A DNA stretch of 64,000 bases from an uncultured Gammaproteobacteria bacterium (lineage in GTDB: Bacteria > Pseudomonadota > Gammaproteobacteria > Steroidobacterales > UBA11654), in assembly GCA_902553145.1 (NCBI GenBank), contig CACDKD010000002.1, positions 1 to 64,000 on the forward strand, in the 5' to 3' direction. This document shows positions 9,268 through 17,932 of this stretch, in pieces. The position numbers were made by a program, and so were the translations under genes. The notes below the pieces were generated by a model. It ran no database searches. It was not told the DNA's origin and saw only the letters and a program-made list of their open reading frames with translations. Position 1 is the first letter of the stretch. Every line of letters starts with the position of its first letter.

Positions 9268-10322
9268 AAATAAAAGACTTAGTTCGACCAGAGGTTTTGA
9301 ATCTAAAGCCATATGTGCCAGCTACTAAGGTTTTGGATAAGGTCAGGTTGAATGCTAATGAGAGCCCGTATTCAGTAACTAAATCTGCATCCAAAGATGC
9401 CTTGAACTTGTATCCAGATGCTAGGCCCGATCAGATAAGAGAGAAGGTTGCAAGTTACCTAAACTTATCGAGTGAAAATATCGTTGTAACCAGGGGAAGT
9501 ACAGAAGCAATCGACGTTGCCATTCGAACATTTTGCATTCCTAATCAAGATGGAATATTGGTTTTTCCACCGACATTTGAAATGTATAAATTCTATGCTG
9601 AGGTTCAAGGCATTGAAATGCACACCATCCTTTTGGATGATGAAAACGGGTACACACTAGATATGAGTGCGATAAAGGCATTCAACTCTAAAAATGCGAA
9701 ACTAACATTTATTTGCTCCCCTTCAAATCCACTTGGTCATAAGTTCAGCGATGACTCTATTTATCAAGTTTGTGAGCATTTTAGAGACTCAGGCCTCGTT
9801 ATACTTGACGGTGCATATGTCGAGTTTGATGACGATGAGATTTATAAAAGGATTTTGTCTAAGTTTGATAATGTCATTATTTTAAGAACCTTATCAAAGG
9901 CTTTTGGTTTGGCAGGAGTCAGATGCGGAGTTTTGATTTCTAGTTCTGAAATTTGTCAGTTCATTGAAAGGGTTATACCTCCCTACTCATTCAGCACACC
10001 AGCAGTGAATGCTGTTTTAGAGAGTCTTTCTGATAAGGGCATTGAGGAATCAAAAAGAAACATAAAGACCATCATCCAAGACAGAGAATGGCTAATGAAA
10101 GAGTTGGAGTCATTGGATGAAGTCATAAAAGTTTTTCCGTCATATACAAACTTTATATTGGTGAAGGTTAAAGACGCCAAATCATTTTGTAAAAAATCAA
10201 AAGATATAGGTTTTTTATTGAGAGACGTAGGTTATCAACCTTTGCTTGAAAACTGTGTGAGAATCACGGTTGGCACCACCAAGCAAAATCAAAAACTAAT
10301 CAAAGGGATAAAAGATGAGTGA
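9264..10322 (+). CDS. hisC: Histidinol-phosphate aminotransferase
   Basis: Class II PLP aminotransferase converting imidazole acetol-phosphate to histidinol-phosphate. Motifs are RLNANESPY near residue 28, the PLP-ring segment VTRGSTEAIDVAIRTF near residue 75, SPSNPLGH near residue 153, and the Schiff-base lysine in RTLSKAFGLAGVRCG near residue 212. Length 352 is typical. It overlaps hisD by 4 nt and hisB by 8 nt. A second hisC, found beside aroA in many gammaproteobacteria, is not present in this window. Confidence 0.95.
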   Translation: MKIKDLVRPEVLNLKPYVPATKVLDKVRLNANESPYSVTKSASKDALNLYPDARPDQIREKVASYLNLSSENIVVTRGSTEAIDVAIRTFCIPNQDGILVFPPTFEMYKFYAEVQGIEMHTILLDDENGYTLDMSAIKAFNSKNAKLTFICSPSNPLGHKFSDDSIYQVCEHFRDSGLVILDGAYVEFDDDEIYKRILSKFDNVIILRTLSKAFGLAGVRCGVLISSSEICQFIERVIPPYSFSTPAVNAVLESLSDKGIEESKRNIKTIIQDREWLMKELESLDEVIKVFPSYTNFILVKVKDAKSFCKKSKDIGFLLRDVGYQPLLENCVRITVGTTKQNQKLIKGIKDE

Positions 10323-11394
10323 ATTGCCATTAAAAGTTCTCTTTATTGACAGAGACGGAACCATTATCTTTGAGCCAGATGATTTTCAAGTTGATGATTT
10401 AAGTAAAGTGAAATTTGTACCTAATGTCATTGGTACTCTTAAAGAGCTAAAAAATGAAGGTTATGAACTAGTCATGGTAAGCAATCAAGACGGTTTAGGG
10501 ACTGAATCTTTTCCAGAAGCTCAATTTGAAGCTTGCCAACAATTTATGCTTGATACACTCTCATCAGAGGATGTTACCTTCAAAGAGATATTTATTTGTG
10601 CGCATTTTGAAAATGACAAATGCGATTGCAGAAAGCCAAAGACCGGCTTGCTTTCAGAATTCTTAACACACAACAATATCGATACTTCAAGATCATATGT
10701 GATCGGTGATCGAGATACTGATCTTCAATTGGCTCAAAAAATAAATCTTCCCGGAATAAAGATTGATCCAAAAAAAGAAAACGCATGGTTGGAAATAAAG
10801 AAAGAGATCATGAGCCTTGATAAAAAGTCATCTGTTAATAGAAAAACCAATGAAACAGAAATTACATCAACTGTTGATCTTTCTTCGGATCAGAGAATTG
10901 ATATTAAAACAGGGATTGGTTTTTACGATCACATGTTGGAGCAATTTGCCAAGCATTCGGGCATCTCAGTTGAGATTAAGTGCGAGGGCGATTTACACAT
11001 TGATGAACACCATACAGTTGAGGACGTTGCAATTACCTTAGGTGATGCATTAAGTCGTGCATTAAGCACCAAAGCAGGAATTGAAAGATATGGATTTACG
11101 TTACCTATGGATGATGCGAAATGCTCCGTTGCAATTGATTTATCAGGGAGACCTTTTTTTAAATTTGATGGAGAATTTACAAGAGAAAGCATTGGTGGAT
11201 TGCCAACAGAACTTATTATTCATTTTTTCTATACAATCAGTCAGCACTTAAAAGCAAACATTCATATCAGCGTGACTGGAGATGATGATCATCATAAGGC
11301 TGAAGCCTGCTTTAAATGCTTTGGTCGAGCTTTCTCTCAAGCAATCAATAAGACTAAAGCTACTGGCGTCCCATCAACGAAGGGCACACTTTAG
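10315..11394 (+). CDS. hisB: Bifunctional histidinol-phosphatase / imidazoleglycerol-phosphate dehydratase
   Basis: Catalyses steps 6 and 8 of histidine synthesis. The N-terminal HAD phosphatase domain (to about residue 165) has FIDRDGTI near residue 10, VSNQDGLG, and the zinc-binding CAHFENDKCDCRKPK region near residues 101-115. The C-terminal dehydratase domain has GIGFYDHMLEQFAKHSG near residue 203, DEHHTVEDVAITLG near residue 231, and DDDHHKAEACFKCFGRAF near residue 324, which hold the metal-binding histidines. The fused form at 359 residues is typical of Gammaproteobacteria. It overlaps hisC by 8 nt; hisH follows after 2 nt. Confidence 0.97.
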   Translation: MSELPLKVLFIDRDGTIIFEPDDFQVDDLSKVKFVPNVIGTLKELKNEGYELVMVSNQDGLGTESFPEAQFEACQQFMLDTLSSEDVTFKEIFICAHFENDKCDCRKPKTGLLSEFLTHNNIDTSRSYVIGDRDTDLQLAQKINLPGIKIDPKKENAWLEIKKEIMSLDKKSSVNRKTNETEITSTVDLSSDQRIDIKTGIGFYDHMLEQFAKHSGISVEIKCEGDLHIDEHHTVEDVAITLGDALSRALSTKAGIERYGFTLPMDDAKCSVAIDLSGRPFFKFDGEFTRESIGGLPTELIIHFFYTISQHLKANIHISVTGDDDHHKAEACFKCFGRAFSQAINKTKATGVPSTKGTL

Positions 11395-11396
11395 TC

Positions 11397-11993
11397 GTGA
11401 GTAATAAAGTTGCGATCGTTGACTCAATTGGCTCAAACCTCGCCTCATTGATATTTGCATTGAATAGAATTGGTTCTAGTTTTGAAATTACAGATGAAAT
11501 AGACGTATTAAATAAAGCTTCACACATTATTCTTCCCGGCGTAGGTGCGGCAAAGAATGCCATGACAAAATTAAAACAAAGAAAGCTAATTGATGAGATA
11601 TCAAAGCTAACAAAACCTACTTTAGGAATCTGTCTTGGAATGCAAATATTTATGGATGCATCAGATGAGGATGATGCAAAGTGTTTGGGCATTATTTCTA
11701 ATACCTGTAGACCTTTTGAGAATAATAGAGATTATCCTGTGCCACACATGGGATGGAATAAAGTTAGTTTTAACCGTGACTCAGTTTTAACAAAAAATCT
11801 TAAGGATGATGATTATTATTATTTCGTTCACAGTTATTATGTTCCTATCTGCAGTGAAACAATTGGTGTTTCGAGTTATCCAATCGAGTTTTCTGCGGTA
11901 GTTCAGAAAGATAATTTTTTTGGAACCCAATTTCATCCTGAAAAGTCTGGTTTATCGGGTTCAAAGATATTGCAGAACTTTGTCAGTCTCTGA
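11397..11993 (+). CDS. hisH: Imidazole glycerol phosphate synthase, glutaminase subunit
   Basis: Class I glutamine amidotransferase that feeds ammonia to HisF. The catalytic cysteine lies in LGICLGMQIFMD near residue 79, with the His-Glu pair in QFHPEKSGLSG near residue 180. The oxyanion region is PGVGAAKNAM near residue 48. The start is GTG 11397, 2 nt after the hisB stop. 198 residues is the normal length. hisA follows after 2 nt. Confidence 0.95.
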   Translation: MSNKVAIVDSIGSNLASLIFALNRIGSSFEITDEIDVLNKASHIILPGVGAAKNAMTKLKQRKLIDEISKLTKPTLGICLGMQIFMDASDEDDAKCLGIISNTCRPFENNRDYPVPHMGWNKVSFNRDSVLTKNLKDDDYYYFVHSYYVPICSETIGVSSYPIEFSAVVQKDNFFGTQFHPEKSGLSGSKILQNFVSL

Positions 11994-11995
11994 TT

Positions 11996-12733
11996 ATGAA
12001 ACTAATACCAGCAATCGATCTTCTTGATCAAAAATGCGTGAGACTTCTTCGTGGAGATTTCGATCGGGTTACTTTTTATGAAAAGGATCCAATTCAATTG
12101 GCCAAACATTATGAATCGCTGGGATGTGAGCACATACATCTTGTTGATCTCAATGGCACTAGAGATGGAAATAGTAAAAACAAGTCTATCGTCGATTCAA
12201 TCATTTCAAAGACCAATTTAAAGGTTCAAATGGGTGGCGGAATACGATCAAAGGACTCAATCAATTACTGGCTTGATTCAGATTTAGAAAAACTCGTAAT
12301 TGGAAGTTTTGCAGTCGAAGAGTATGACCAATTTATATCTTTACTAACTCCCAATACACGTTCACGAATAGTAATCGCATTAGACGTATTGATTGTCGCC
12401 AATATACCTCAAATTCAAATACATGGTTGGCAGAAAGATTCCGAGCTAACTCTATTGCCAACGATTAAAGCTTTCATAGATCAGGGGTTTGAAGAGTTCC
12501 TAATCACAGATATCAGCAAAGACGGAACACTCAAAGGCCCTAATATTGAACTATATAAGCAAATAAATCTAGAATTCAGCCCAATCAATGTAATTGCATC
12601 TGGAGGCGTTAGCTCGCTTGATGATCTATTCAAGCTGGATAACATATCCGTTCAATCAGCAGTGGTTGGTAAATCATTGCTTGAAAATAAAATTACAGAT
12701 CAGGAGGTAATGCAATTCTTACAAAAAGGATAA
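11996..12733 (+). CDS. hisA: ProFAR isomerase
   Basis: (Beta-alpha)8 barrel that isomerises ProFAR to PRFAR by an Amadori reaction. The catalytic acids are in [14 protein letters not shown] (Asp near residue 8) and [14 protein letters not shown] (near residue 170). Phosphate-binding loops MGGGIRS near residue 78 and ASGGVSS near residue 201 are present. 245 residues. The last 19 nt overlap the hisF reading frame, and the hisF Shine-Dalgarno AGGAGGT lies inside the C-terminal hisA codons. Confidence 0.95.
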   Translation: MKLIPAIDLLDQKCVRLLRGDFDRVTFYEKDPIQLAKHYESLGCEHIHLVDLNGTRDGNSKNKSIVDSIISKTNLKVQMGGGIRSKDSINYWLDSDLEKLVIGSFAVEEYDQFISLLTPNTRSRIVIALDVLIVANIPQIQIHGWQKDSELTLLPTIKAFIDQGFEEFLITDISKDGTLKGPNIELYKQINLEFSPINVIASGGVSSLDDLFKLDNISVQSAVVGKSLLENKITDQEVMQFLQKG

Positions 12734-13482
12734 TTCCGTGTCTAGACGTAAAAGATGGACAAGTTGTCAAGGGCGTTCAATTCAGAAACCATGAGATAGT
12801 TGGTGATATTTTAAAACTGGCTGAGCGGTATTCAAATGAAGGCGCAGATGAACTCGTTTTTTATGATATTACTGCAAGTCCTGAAGGGCGATCTGTCGAT
12901 AGATCATGGATCAACCGCGTTGCAGAAATCATCAATATTCCATTTTGTGTTGCTGGTGGAATTAAATCTATTGATGATGCAGAGGAAGTTCTTAATTACG
13001 GTGCAGATAAGATTTCGATAAATACACCCGCAATAGATAATCCTGATTTAATTAATAAACTTGCCAAACGATTTGGAACCCAGTGCATAGTCATCGGGAT
13101 TGATAGCTATGAGGATCAAGGTAACTACAAAGTTTACAGCAATACAGGAGATCCCAATAAAACAAGTGAAACTGGGAAACATGTCAATGATTGGCTTAAA
13201 GAAGTTCAAGACAGAGGCGCTGGTGAGATCGTTTTAAATTGCATGAATCAAGATGGCGTAAGAAAAGGCTATGACATCCAGCAGTTGAAGATAATGAGGG
13301 CGGATGCAAACATACCAATCATTGCATCCGGTGGTGCTGGAGAAATGGAGCACTTTGTTGAAGTATTTCGGATCTCAAATGTTAGTGGCGCGCTAGCAGC
13401 TTCGGTTTTTCATAAAGACATAATAAAAATTAATGAATTAAAGGAATATTTAAGAGACAACGAAATAGAGGTTAGATTATGA
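12715..13482 (+). CDS. hisF: Imidazole glycerol phosphate synthase, cyclase subunit, with ATT start
   Basis: Cyclase half of IGP synthase; uses ammonia from HisH to turn PRFAR into IGP and AICAR. The frame is intact for 255 residues, the family length. Its N-terminus reads [15 protein letters not shown], which aligns with the conserved HisF start, placing the initiator exactly at ATT 12715-12717. AGGAGGT 12702-12708 lies 6 nt upstream. No ATG, GTG or TTG occurs in frame before 13243, and the frame is closed upstream by TAA. Catalytic Asp are in CLDV (residue 11) and GIDSYED (near residue 130). FCVAGGIKS and [10 protein letters not shown] bind phosphate. It overlaps hisA by 19 nt and the next gene by 4 nt. 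Confidence 0.93.
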   Translation: MLTKRIIPCLDVKDGQVVKGVQFRNHEIVGDILKLAERYSNEGADELVFYDITASPEGRSVDRSWINRVAEIINIPFCVAGGIKSIDDAEEVLNYGADKISINTPAIDNPDLINKLAKRFGTQCIVIGIDSYEDQGNYKVYSNTGDPNKTSETGKHVNDWLKEVQDRGAGEIVLNCMNQDGVRKGYDIQQLKIMRADANIPIIASGGAGEMEHFVEVFRISNVSGALAASVFHKDIIKINELKEYLRDNEIEVRL

Positions 13483-13787
13483 CAACTAATGAGAGCAATT
13501 TTTTAGACGAACTCGAAAGAATTATTAAAGACAGATCAGAATCCAATGACCCCGAGAAAAGCTATACTCGGGAACTTCTGGCATCCGGCAGCGATCGTAT
13601 AGCAAAAAAGGTAATTGAGGAAAGCGGGGAGTTGGCTGTGGCATACTTGAATAACGATGAAAATAAAGCTGAAATCATTTGGGAGAGTGCAGACCTTATT
13701 TATCACATGATGGTGTTGCTTCGCTCGGCAGATGTAACAATGAATGATATCTCAATGGAGCTCGAAAAAAGACATAAGACAGATTGA
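13479..13787 (+). CDS. hisE: Phosphoribosyl-ATP pyrophosphatase (stand-alone)
   Basis: Hydrolyses PR-ATP to PR-AMP and PPi, step 2 of histidine synthesis. The 102-residue protein is an all-alpha MazG-like fold with the metal-binding acids in [13 protein letters not shown] near residues 42-54 and [13 protein letters not shown] near residues 71-83. Most Gammaproteobacteria have a fused HisIE; here the HisI cyclohydrolase domain is absent and no hisI is found in the window. It overlaps hisF by 4 nt. Confidence 0.93.
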   Translation: MTTNESNFLDELERIIKDRSESNDPEKSYTRELLASGSDRIAKKVIEESGELAVAYLNNDENKAEIIWESADLIYHMMVLLRSADVTMNDISMELEKRHKTD

Positions 13788-14546
13788 ATGATGCTTGATA
13801 ATTCTCAAATTGAATCCTTTAAACAAAAAGGCTTTTTAGTAATAAAAAACTTCTTCGATTCAGATTTTATGAATCAAATACTTAATGAAGTTAACCGACT
13901 AGACGTCTTGGAGCCCATAGAAAATGGACCAATGAAATATTATGAAGAATCTCAAATGAATAAAAATGAGATGCTTCTAATCAGAATTGAAAAATTCATA
14001 GAAACAAGCCCTCTATTAAAGTCGGTGGTCTACAACGAGGCAATGATTGAAGTTATTAGCACACTGCTTTCAGACAAACCAACTCTTCTAAAAGAGAAAA
14101 TCAACTACAAACCATATGGATCACCCCCTGATTACTTACATCAAGACTCACAAGCTGGATGGGATAAATATGGCACACAGTTTATTTCTGCTTTGATTGC
14201 TGTAGAAGACAGTAATCAGGCAAACGCATGCGTTGAATTTGATGTCTCAGGTAAATACAAAGATAAATTAATTGGACCATTATGGGAGCCATTGAATCCG
14301 GATAGGTTAGAAGAGCTTGATTTACAGTCTATTGAAACAATAAGCGGCGATATCATTCTCTTTAATAGTTATGTCCCCCATGGATCTGAGGCAAATAAGT
14401 CTGCTGATAGAAGATGCAATATCTACATCACATACAACAAAAAAACTGACGGCGATCACAGGGAGCAATACTTCAATGAAAAAAGGGAAAGTTTCCCACC
14501 CAATAATGAAAGGGATCCAAATAAAGATTACTCATTCAAAGTTTAG
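13788..14546 (+). CDS. PhyH-family Fe(II)/2-oxoglutarate dioxygenase
   Basis: 252-residue member of the phytanoyl-CoA dioxygenase (PhyH) superfamily. The iron-binding facial triad is visible as H118-x-D120 (YLHQDSQAGW) and H198 (VPHGSE). R208 or R209 in SADRRCNIYITYN is the likely 2-oxoglutarate anchor. The family includes hydroxylases of acyl-CoAs, ectoine and 2-aminoethylphosphonate; the KEKINYKPYG-HQD region resembles the small-molecule/PhnY side from memory. Its ATG directly follows the hisE stop with no gap, so it belongs to the his transcript. A role on histidine or an intermediate is a guess; it may simply ride along. It overlaps the convergent flavoprotein gene by 4 nt. Confidence 0.85.
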   Translation: MMLDNSQIESFKQKGFLVIKNFFDSDFMNQILNEVNRLDVLEPIENGPMKYYEESQMNKNEMLLIRIEKFIETSPLLKSVVYNEAMIEVISTLLSDKPTLLKEKINYKPYGSPPDYLHQDSQAGWDKYGTQFISALIAVEDSNQANACVEFDVSGKYKDKLIGPLWEPLNPDRLEELDLQSIETISGDIILFNSYVPHGSEANKSADRRCNIYITYNKKTDGDHREQYFNEKRESFPPNNERDPNKDYSFKV

Positions 14547-15946
14547 ATATCGATCAATTTGTCAGGGTTCATGATATTTTTGGGATCCAATGTTTTTTTA
14601 ATTTTTTTCATTAAATCCACCTTGATTGGATCTGAGAATCTGACCAAATCATCTTTTAGTTTGGACCCAATTCCATGTTCAGCACTAAACGAGCCACCCA
14701 GAGATTCAGCGTTTTCATGAACAACAGCATTTATTTCTTCGGAAAAAGTCATAAAATCATCTCCGTCCATATCTTCCGGTTGTTTTTTTGTAAAGTGAAG
14801 ATTCCCATCACCAAGATGACCAAAGGTATAAACAATAGATTTTCCTGCAATTGTTTCCATGGCAGGTATTGTCATATCTAGAAAGTCAGGGATTTTCTTA
14901 ATAGGCAGTGAAATGTCATGATGGATACCTCTGCCTGATAACTTCTCTGCTTCCGAAATGCTATGCCTAACAAGCCAAAAATCATTTCTTTCTTTTTCAT
15001 TCTTAGCGATCAATCCATTCGTAACCAGTCCTTTTTGAACTTGTTCTTCAAGGAATTCTGATAATGCATCTTCGTCATGATTAATGACTTCAAAAATAAT
15101 TTGCCAAGAGTCCTTATATCCCAATGGTAACTTTATGTGATTTAGAAAATCATTTATTGCAACCAGACACGATTGACTGATAAATTCGAATGCAGTTACA
15201 TTGTCCCCGAATCTATTTTTTGTTTCCTTAAGAAGAGCGATAGCATCACCTACTTTCTTTACTGAAACCATTGAAGTAATTTCCCGATGCGGGCTAGATG
15301 AGAGTCTCAAACTGACTTTTGTTATAACACCCAAAGTGCCTTCTGCACCGATGAAGAGTTGTTTGAGGTCATATCCAGTATTGTTCTTCCTGAGTGACTT
15401 CAAGTCAGAAAATATTGAACCATCAGGTAGAACGGCTTCGATTCCCATCACCTGGTCTCTCGCCATTCCATACTTAAGAACATTTACTCCACCAGCATTT
15501 GTCGAGATATTTCCACCAATCTGGCACGTCCCTTCTGCGCTTAAACTCAAAGGAAAAAGCAAATCATGATCTTCGGCAGTATTTTGAATATTCTGAAGAA
15601 TGCAACCGCTTTCAACAATTATAGATTGATTAAAGGGATCAACTTCGATGACTTGATTCATTTTTGAAGTATTGATGACAATTTCAAGTTTATGATCGGA
15701 TGAGTTTGGGACATTGGCTCCGCAAAGACTTGTATTCCCACCTTGACTGACAATCTTTATGTCATTTTCATGACAATAATGGACAATTTTTTGAACATCA
15801 TTAGTATTTTTTGGAAATAGAATTAGAGGTGTTGATCCTTTGAGTTGCCCTCTCCAATCTTCTAAAAAAGGATGGATATCTTCTTCACGATCAAGTGCAT
15901 TTGCAGCACCCACTATTGATATAAGGTTATCTATGTGATTTTCCAT
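14543..15946 (-). CDS. FAD-linked D-2-hydroxyacid dehydrogenase (D-2-hydroxyglutarate/glycolate/D-lactate type)
   Basis: Cytosolic flavoenzyme of the GlcD/D2HGDH family. The PCMH FAD-binding domain has SQGGNTSLCGANVP near residue 77 and IGGNISTNAGGVNVLKYG near residue 143. The C-terminal FAD-oxidase domain has YTFGHLGDGNLHF near residue 375 and SAEHGIGSKLK near residue 420. The ATG at 15946 gives 467 residues and lies 7 nt after the stop of the upstream permease gene; the frame is open for 18 more codons but only inside that gene. The substrate cannot be read from sequence. D-2-hydroxyglutarate is attractive because SerA, encoded in this window, can make it as a side product. Confidence 0.85.
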   Translation of the reverse strand: MENHIDNLISIVGAANALDREEDIHPFLEDWRGQLKGSTPLILFPKNTNDVQKIVHYCHENDIKIVSQGGNTSLCGANVPNSSDHKLEIVINTSKMNQVIEVDPFNQSIIVESGCILQNIQNTAEDHDLLFPLSLSAEGTCQIGGNISTNAGGVNVLKYGMARDQVMGIEAVLPDGSIFSDLKSLRKNNTGYDLKQLFIGAEGTLGVITKVSLRLSSSPHREITSMVSVKKVGDAIALLKETKNRFGDNVTAFEFISQSCLVAINDFLNHIKLPLGYKDSWQIIFEVINHDEDALSEFLEEQVQKGLVTNGLIAKNEKERNDFWLVRHSISEAEKLSGRGIHHDISLPIKKIPDFLDMTIPAMETIAGKSIVYTFGHLGDGNLHFTKKQPEDMDGDDFMTFSEEINAVVHENAESLGGSFSAEHGIGSKLKDDLVRFSDPIKVDLMKKIKKTLDPKNIMNPDKLIDI

Positions 15947-15953
15947 ATGGGTT

Positions 15954-16970
15954 TTATACGCGAGAAGACAATGACCAGATTGAGATAAATAGTGATGCAA
16001 TAATCGGGCCTACAATAAAACCAGTTATCCCAAAGATTGAAATACCACCAATTGTTGTCAATAAAATTAGGTAGTCAGGTATTTTTGTTTCTTTGCTTAT
16101 AAGAATTGGTCTAAGAAGGTTGTCAATCATTCCTATAATAAAGATACCTGAGAAAATCAGTAATGTTGCATCCATTATTTTTCCATTTGCAAATAAAATT
16201 AGAGCGATTGGAAGCCAAACAAGTATGGTTCCCACAGCAGGAACTATGCTTAGCAAAGCCATGACTGCACCCCAAATTAAAGCGCCTTCAATTCCCAGAA
16301 ATAGGAGCGTCAAATAGCCAAGAAATCCTTGTGCAAGGGCAACAATGACAGTGCCTTTTATTGTTGCTCGAGTTGTCTTTTGAAACTCATTGAGAAGATA
16401 GCTTTCGTCTTCGTTATTCATTGGAAACGAGTCCATACAGATCTTTAATATTTTTTCACCGTCTCTTAAGAAGAAGAAGGTCAGATATATAAAAATGAAT
16501 AGCGATATAAAAAAATTAATAACATTTGCTGATATTCTGGAAACAGATTCGTAAAATATTTTTGATGCAGAGATTAAAAAATCATCCAGTTTTTCCGTTA
16601 ATTGAGCAACATTTAAACCCAATGATCCTAATATTTCATTAATAAGTGATTCTTTAGGAATCATTTGTATGTATGCTTCAAAGCTCTGTCTCTCATAAGA
16701 ATTTATAAAACTGATGAGCTCATTTCCTATCAGGCCTAGAATTGCAATTGAAGGCATAATGACTAGTAGTGAAATTAATATCAGTGATAATATGCTCGAT
16801 AGTGATTTTTTATTCGTCATCAATAGAAATTTTTCATACAGAGGGTAAAAAATTATAGAAACTACGATTGACCATAGTATTGGTGCTGCGAAGTTAAAGA
16901 TTATGCTCACAAATAGAACTGTGATGACTGCCAGTAATAAGTAATAAGCATTTATACTTTTCATTGCCAT
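15954..16970 (-). CDS. PerM/AI-2E-family membrane permease
   Basis: 338-residue polytopic membrane protein of the AI-2E/PerM family. A first hydrophobic helix pair lies at about residues 10-50, another at 60-85, a soluble helical stretch at about 90-145, then five or so helices to the end. The region with FLGYLTLLFLGIEGALIWG and the end GGISIFGITGFIVGP match the family. The substrate is unknown for most members. It is the first gene of a two-gene minus-strand unit with the flavoprotein and is divergent from the HTH gene at 17034. Confidence 0.85.
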   Translation of the reverse strand: MAMKSINAYYLLLAVITVLFVSIIFNFAAPILWSIVVSIIFYPLYEKFLLMTNKKSLSSILSLILISLLVIMPSIAILGLIGNELISFINSYERQSFEAYIQMIPKESLINEILGSLGLNVAQLTEKLDDFLISASKIFYESVSRISANVINFFISLFIFIYLTFFFLRDGEKILKICMDSFPMNNEDESYLLNEFQKTTRATIKGTVIVALAQGFLGYLTLLFLGIEGALIWGAVMALLSIVPAVGTILVWLPIALILFANGKIMDATLLIFSGIFIIGMIDNLLRPILISKETKIPDYLILLTTIGGISIFGITGFIVGPIIASLFISIWSLSSRV

Positions 16971-17033
16971 TTTTAGTTTAAGAAATTAATTTATGTTAAT
17001 CATATCTAAAAATAATGAGATTGGATCAAGCTT

Positions 17034-17492
17034 TTGAATAATATTGTCGACAATGTGATAAGAGAACTGGAGTTTAAGGCTGGTTTGGTTCTTTCGTCGT
17101 ATGGTATTCAAGCCGAAATAAAGGCTGTGCAGAACTTTCTAAATGATGAGTCAATTGAAAACACATTAAGGGATGCTTGCCATATTATTTTTAGAGCTCA
17201 TTTTTTAAGAGAGGCACTTAAGAGGGATGACGCAGAGGATGCTTGCTATAACTTGATGATGCTCTGGGATCATTGCACGATAGCTGGGGAAGAGAGCTAT
17301 AATCAAATTCTTATTGAATCTATTGAAAAATTGCTAAAGGTCACCAATAAGAGCATGAAAACAGTCAAAAATAGACATCTCAGGGTTCTTGAATTAAATA
17401 AAATGAATTGGTCAATCGATGCGATTTCTGCTGATACAGGTTACTCAAGACGTCAAATATCCAGAGTAATAAATGGACATACAAAGAATTAA
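17034..17492 (+). CDS. Unrecognised protein with C-terminal helix-turn-helix
   Basis: I do not recognise this 152-residue protein. It is helical and soluble. Its C-terminal 40 residues look like a DNA-binding HTH: NWSIDAISADTGYSRRQISR is at about residues 124-143, followed by VINGH. The N-terminal 90 residues are acidic with several Cys and His (DACHIIF, DACYNLMMLWDHC) and no clear motif. The frame begins at TTG 17034 after an in-frame TGA at 17016; a GTG at 17055 is the alternative. Neither has a good Shine-Dalgarno. It is divergent from the permease gene and convergent with tRNA-Pro. It could be a local regulator, but that is inference. Confidence 0.6.
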   Translation: MNNIVDNVIRELEFKAGLVLSSYGIQAEIKAVQNFLNDESIENTLRDACHIIFRAHFLREALKRDDAEDACYNLMMLWDHCTIAGEESYNQILIESIEKLLKVTNKSMKTVKNRHLRVLELNKMNWSIDAISADTGYSRRQISRVINGHTKN

Positions 17493-17503
17493 TTAATGTT
17501 CTG

Positions 17504-17577
17504 TCGGGACGGCTGGATTTGAACCAGCGACCACTTGACCCCCAGTCAAGTGCGCTACCAGACTGCGCCACGCCCCG
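17504..17577 (-). tRNA. tRNA-Pro (GGG)
   Basis: On the minus strand the acceptor arms CGGGGCG and CGTCCCG pair. The D-loop region is GCGCAGTCTGGTAGCGC, the anticodon stem is CTTGA/TCAAG around loop CTGGGGG (anticodon GGG), and the T-arm is CTGG-TTCAAAT-CCAG. The discriminator is A and CCA is not encoded. It lies 13 nt downstream of the MerR-like gene and may be transcribed with the pheST-ihfA unit. Confidence 0.95.
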
Positions 17578-17590
17578 AAAGAAATATTAT

Positions 17591-17932
17591 TTAGTCAAGC
17601 AAGTCTATGATTGATTCTAACTCTGAACGGATGGCAGAGATTGAACTGCTTTTTGTTTCCTGATCCGATGCTTCATCAGAAAGTTTCTGCTTGGCACCTT
17701 TTATGGTGTAACCGTTGTCATAAAGCAGCTCTTTGATATGCCTAATAAGCATTACATCATGTCTCTGGTAATATCTTCTATTCCCTCTTCTCTTGATTGG
17801 GCTAAGTTGAGAGAATTCTTGTTCCCAGTATCTAAGAACATGTGCTTCAACATTACAGAGATTGCTAGCTTCGCTTATAGTGAAATACCTTTTTGAAGGA
17901 ATTGTGGGAAGTTGTGAGTCTTCTCTATTCAT
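17591..17932 (-). CDS. MerR-family transcriptional regulator
   Basis: 113-residue protein with an N-terminal MerR winged helix: KRYFTISEASNLCNVEAHVLRYWEQEF at about residues 14-40, then RRGNRRYYQRHDVMLI for the wing and second helix, and a short C-terminal helix (DNGYTIKGAKQKLSDE). No Cys pair for metal binding is seen. A small MerR gene directly after ihfA is a widespread arrangement in Gammaproteobacteria; the function is not settled. It starts immediately after the ihfA stop. Confidence 0.9.
   Translation of the reverse strand: MNREDSQLPTIPSKRYFTISEASNLCNVEAHVLRYWEQEFSQLSPIKRRGNRRYYQRHDVMLIRHIKELLYDNGYTIKGAKQKLSDEASDQETKSSSISAIRSELESIIDLLD

Noticed and set aside
12734-13242. Apparent gap or broken hisF between hisA and a short ATG frame at 13243
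   Set aside because: Translation from 12715 is open and matches HisF throughout; only the start codon (ATT) is unusual, so it is not a pseudogene or frameshift.
17380-17571. Minus-strand open frame rich in Ser, Gly and Arg
   Set aside because: It is the tRNA-Pro gene read as protein, running on into the complement of the HTH gene.
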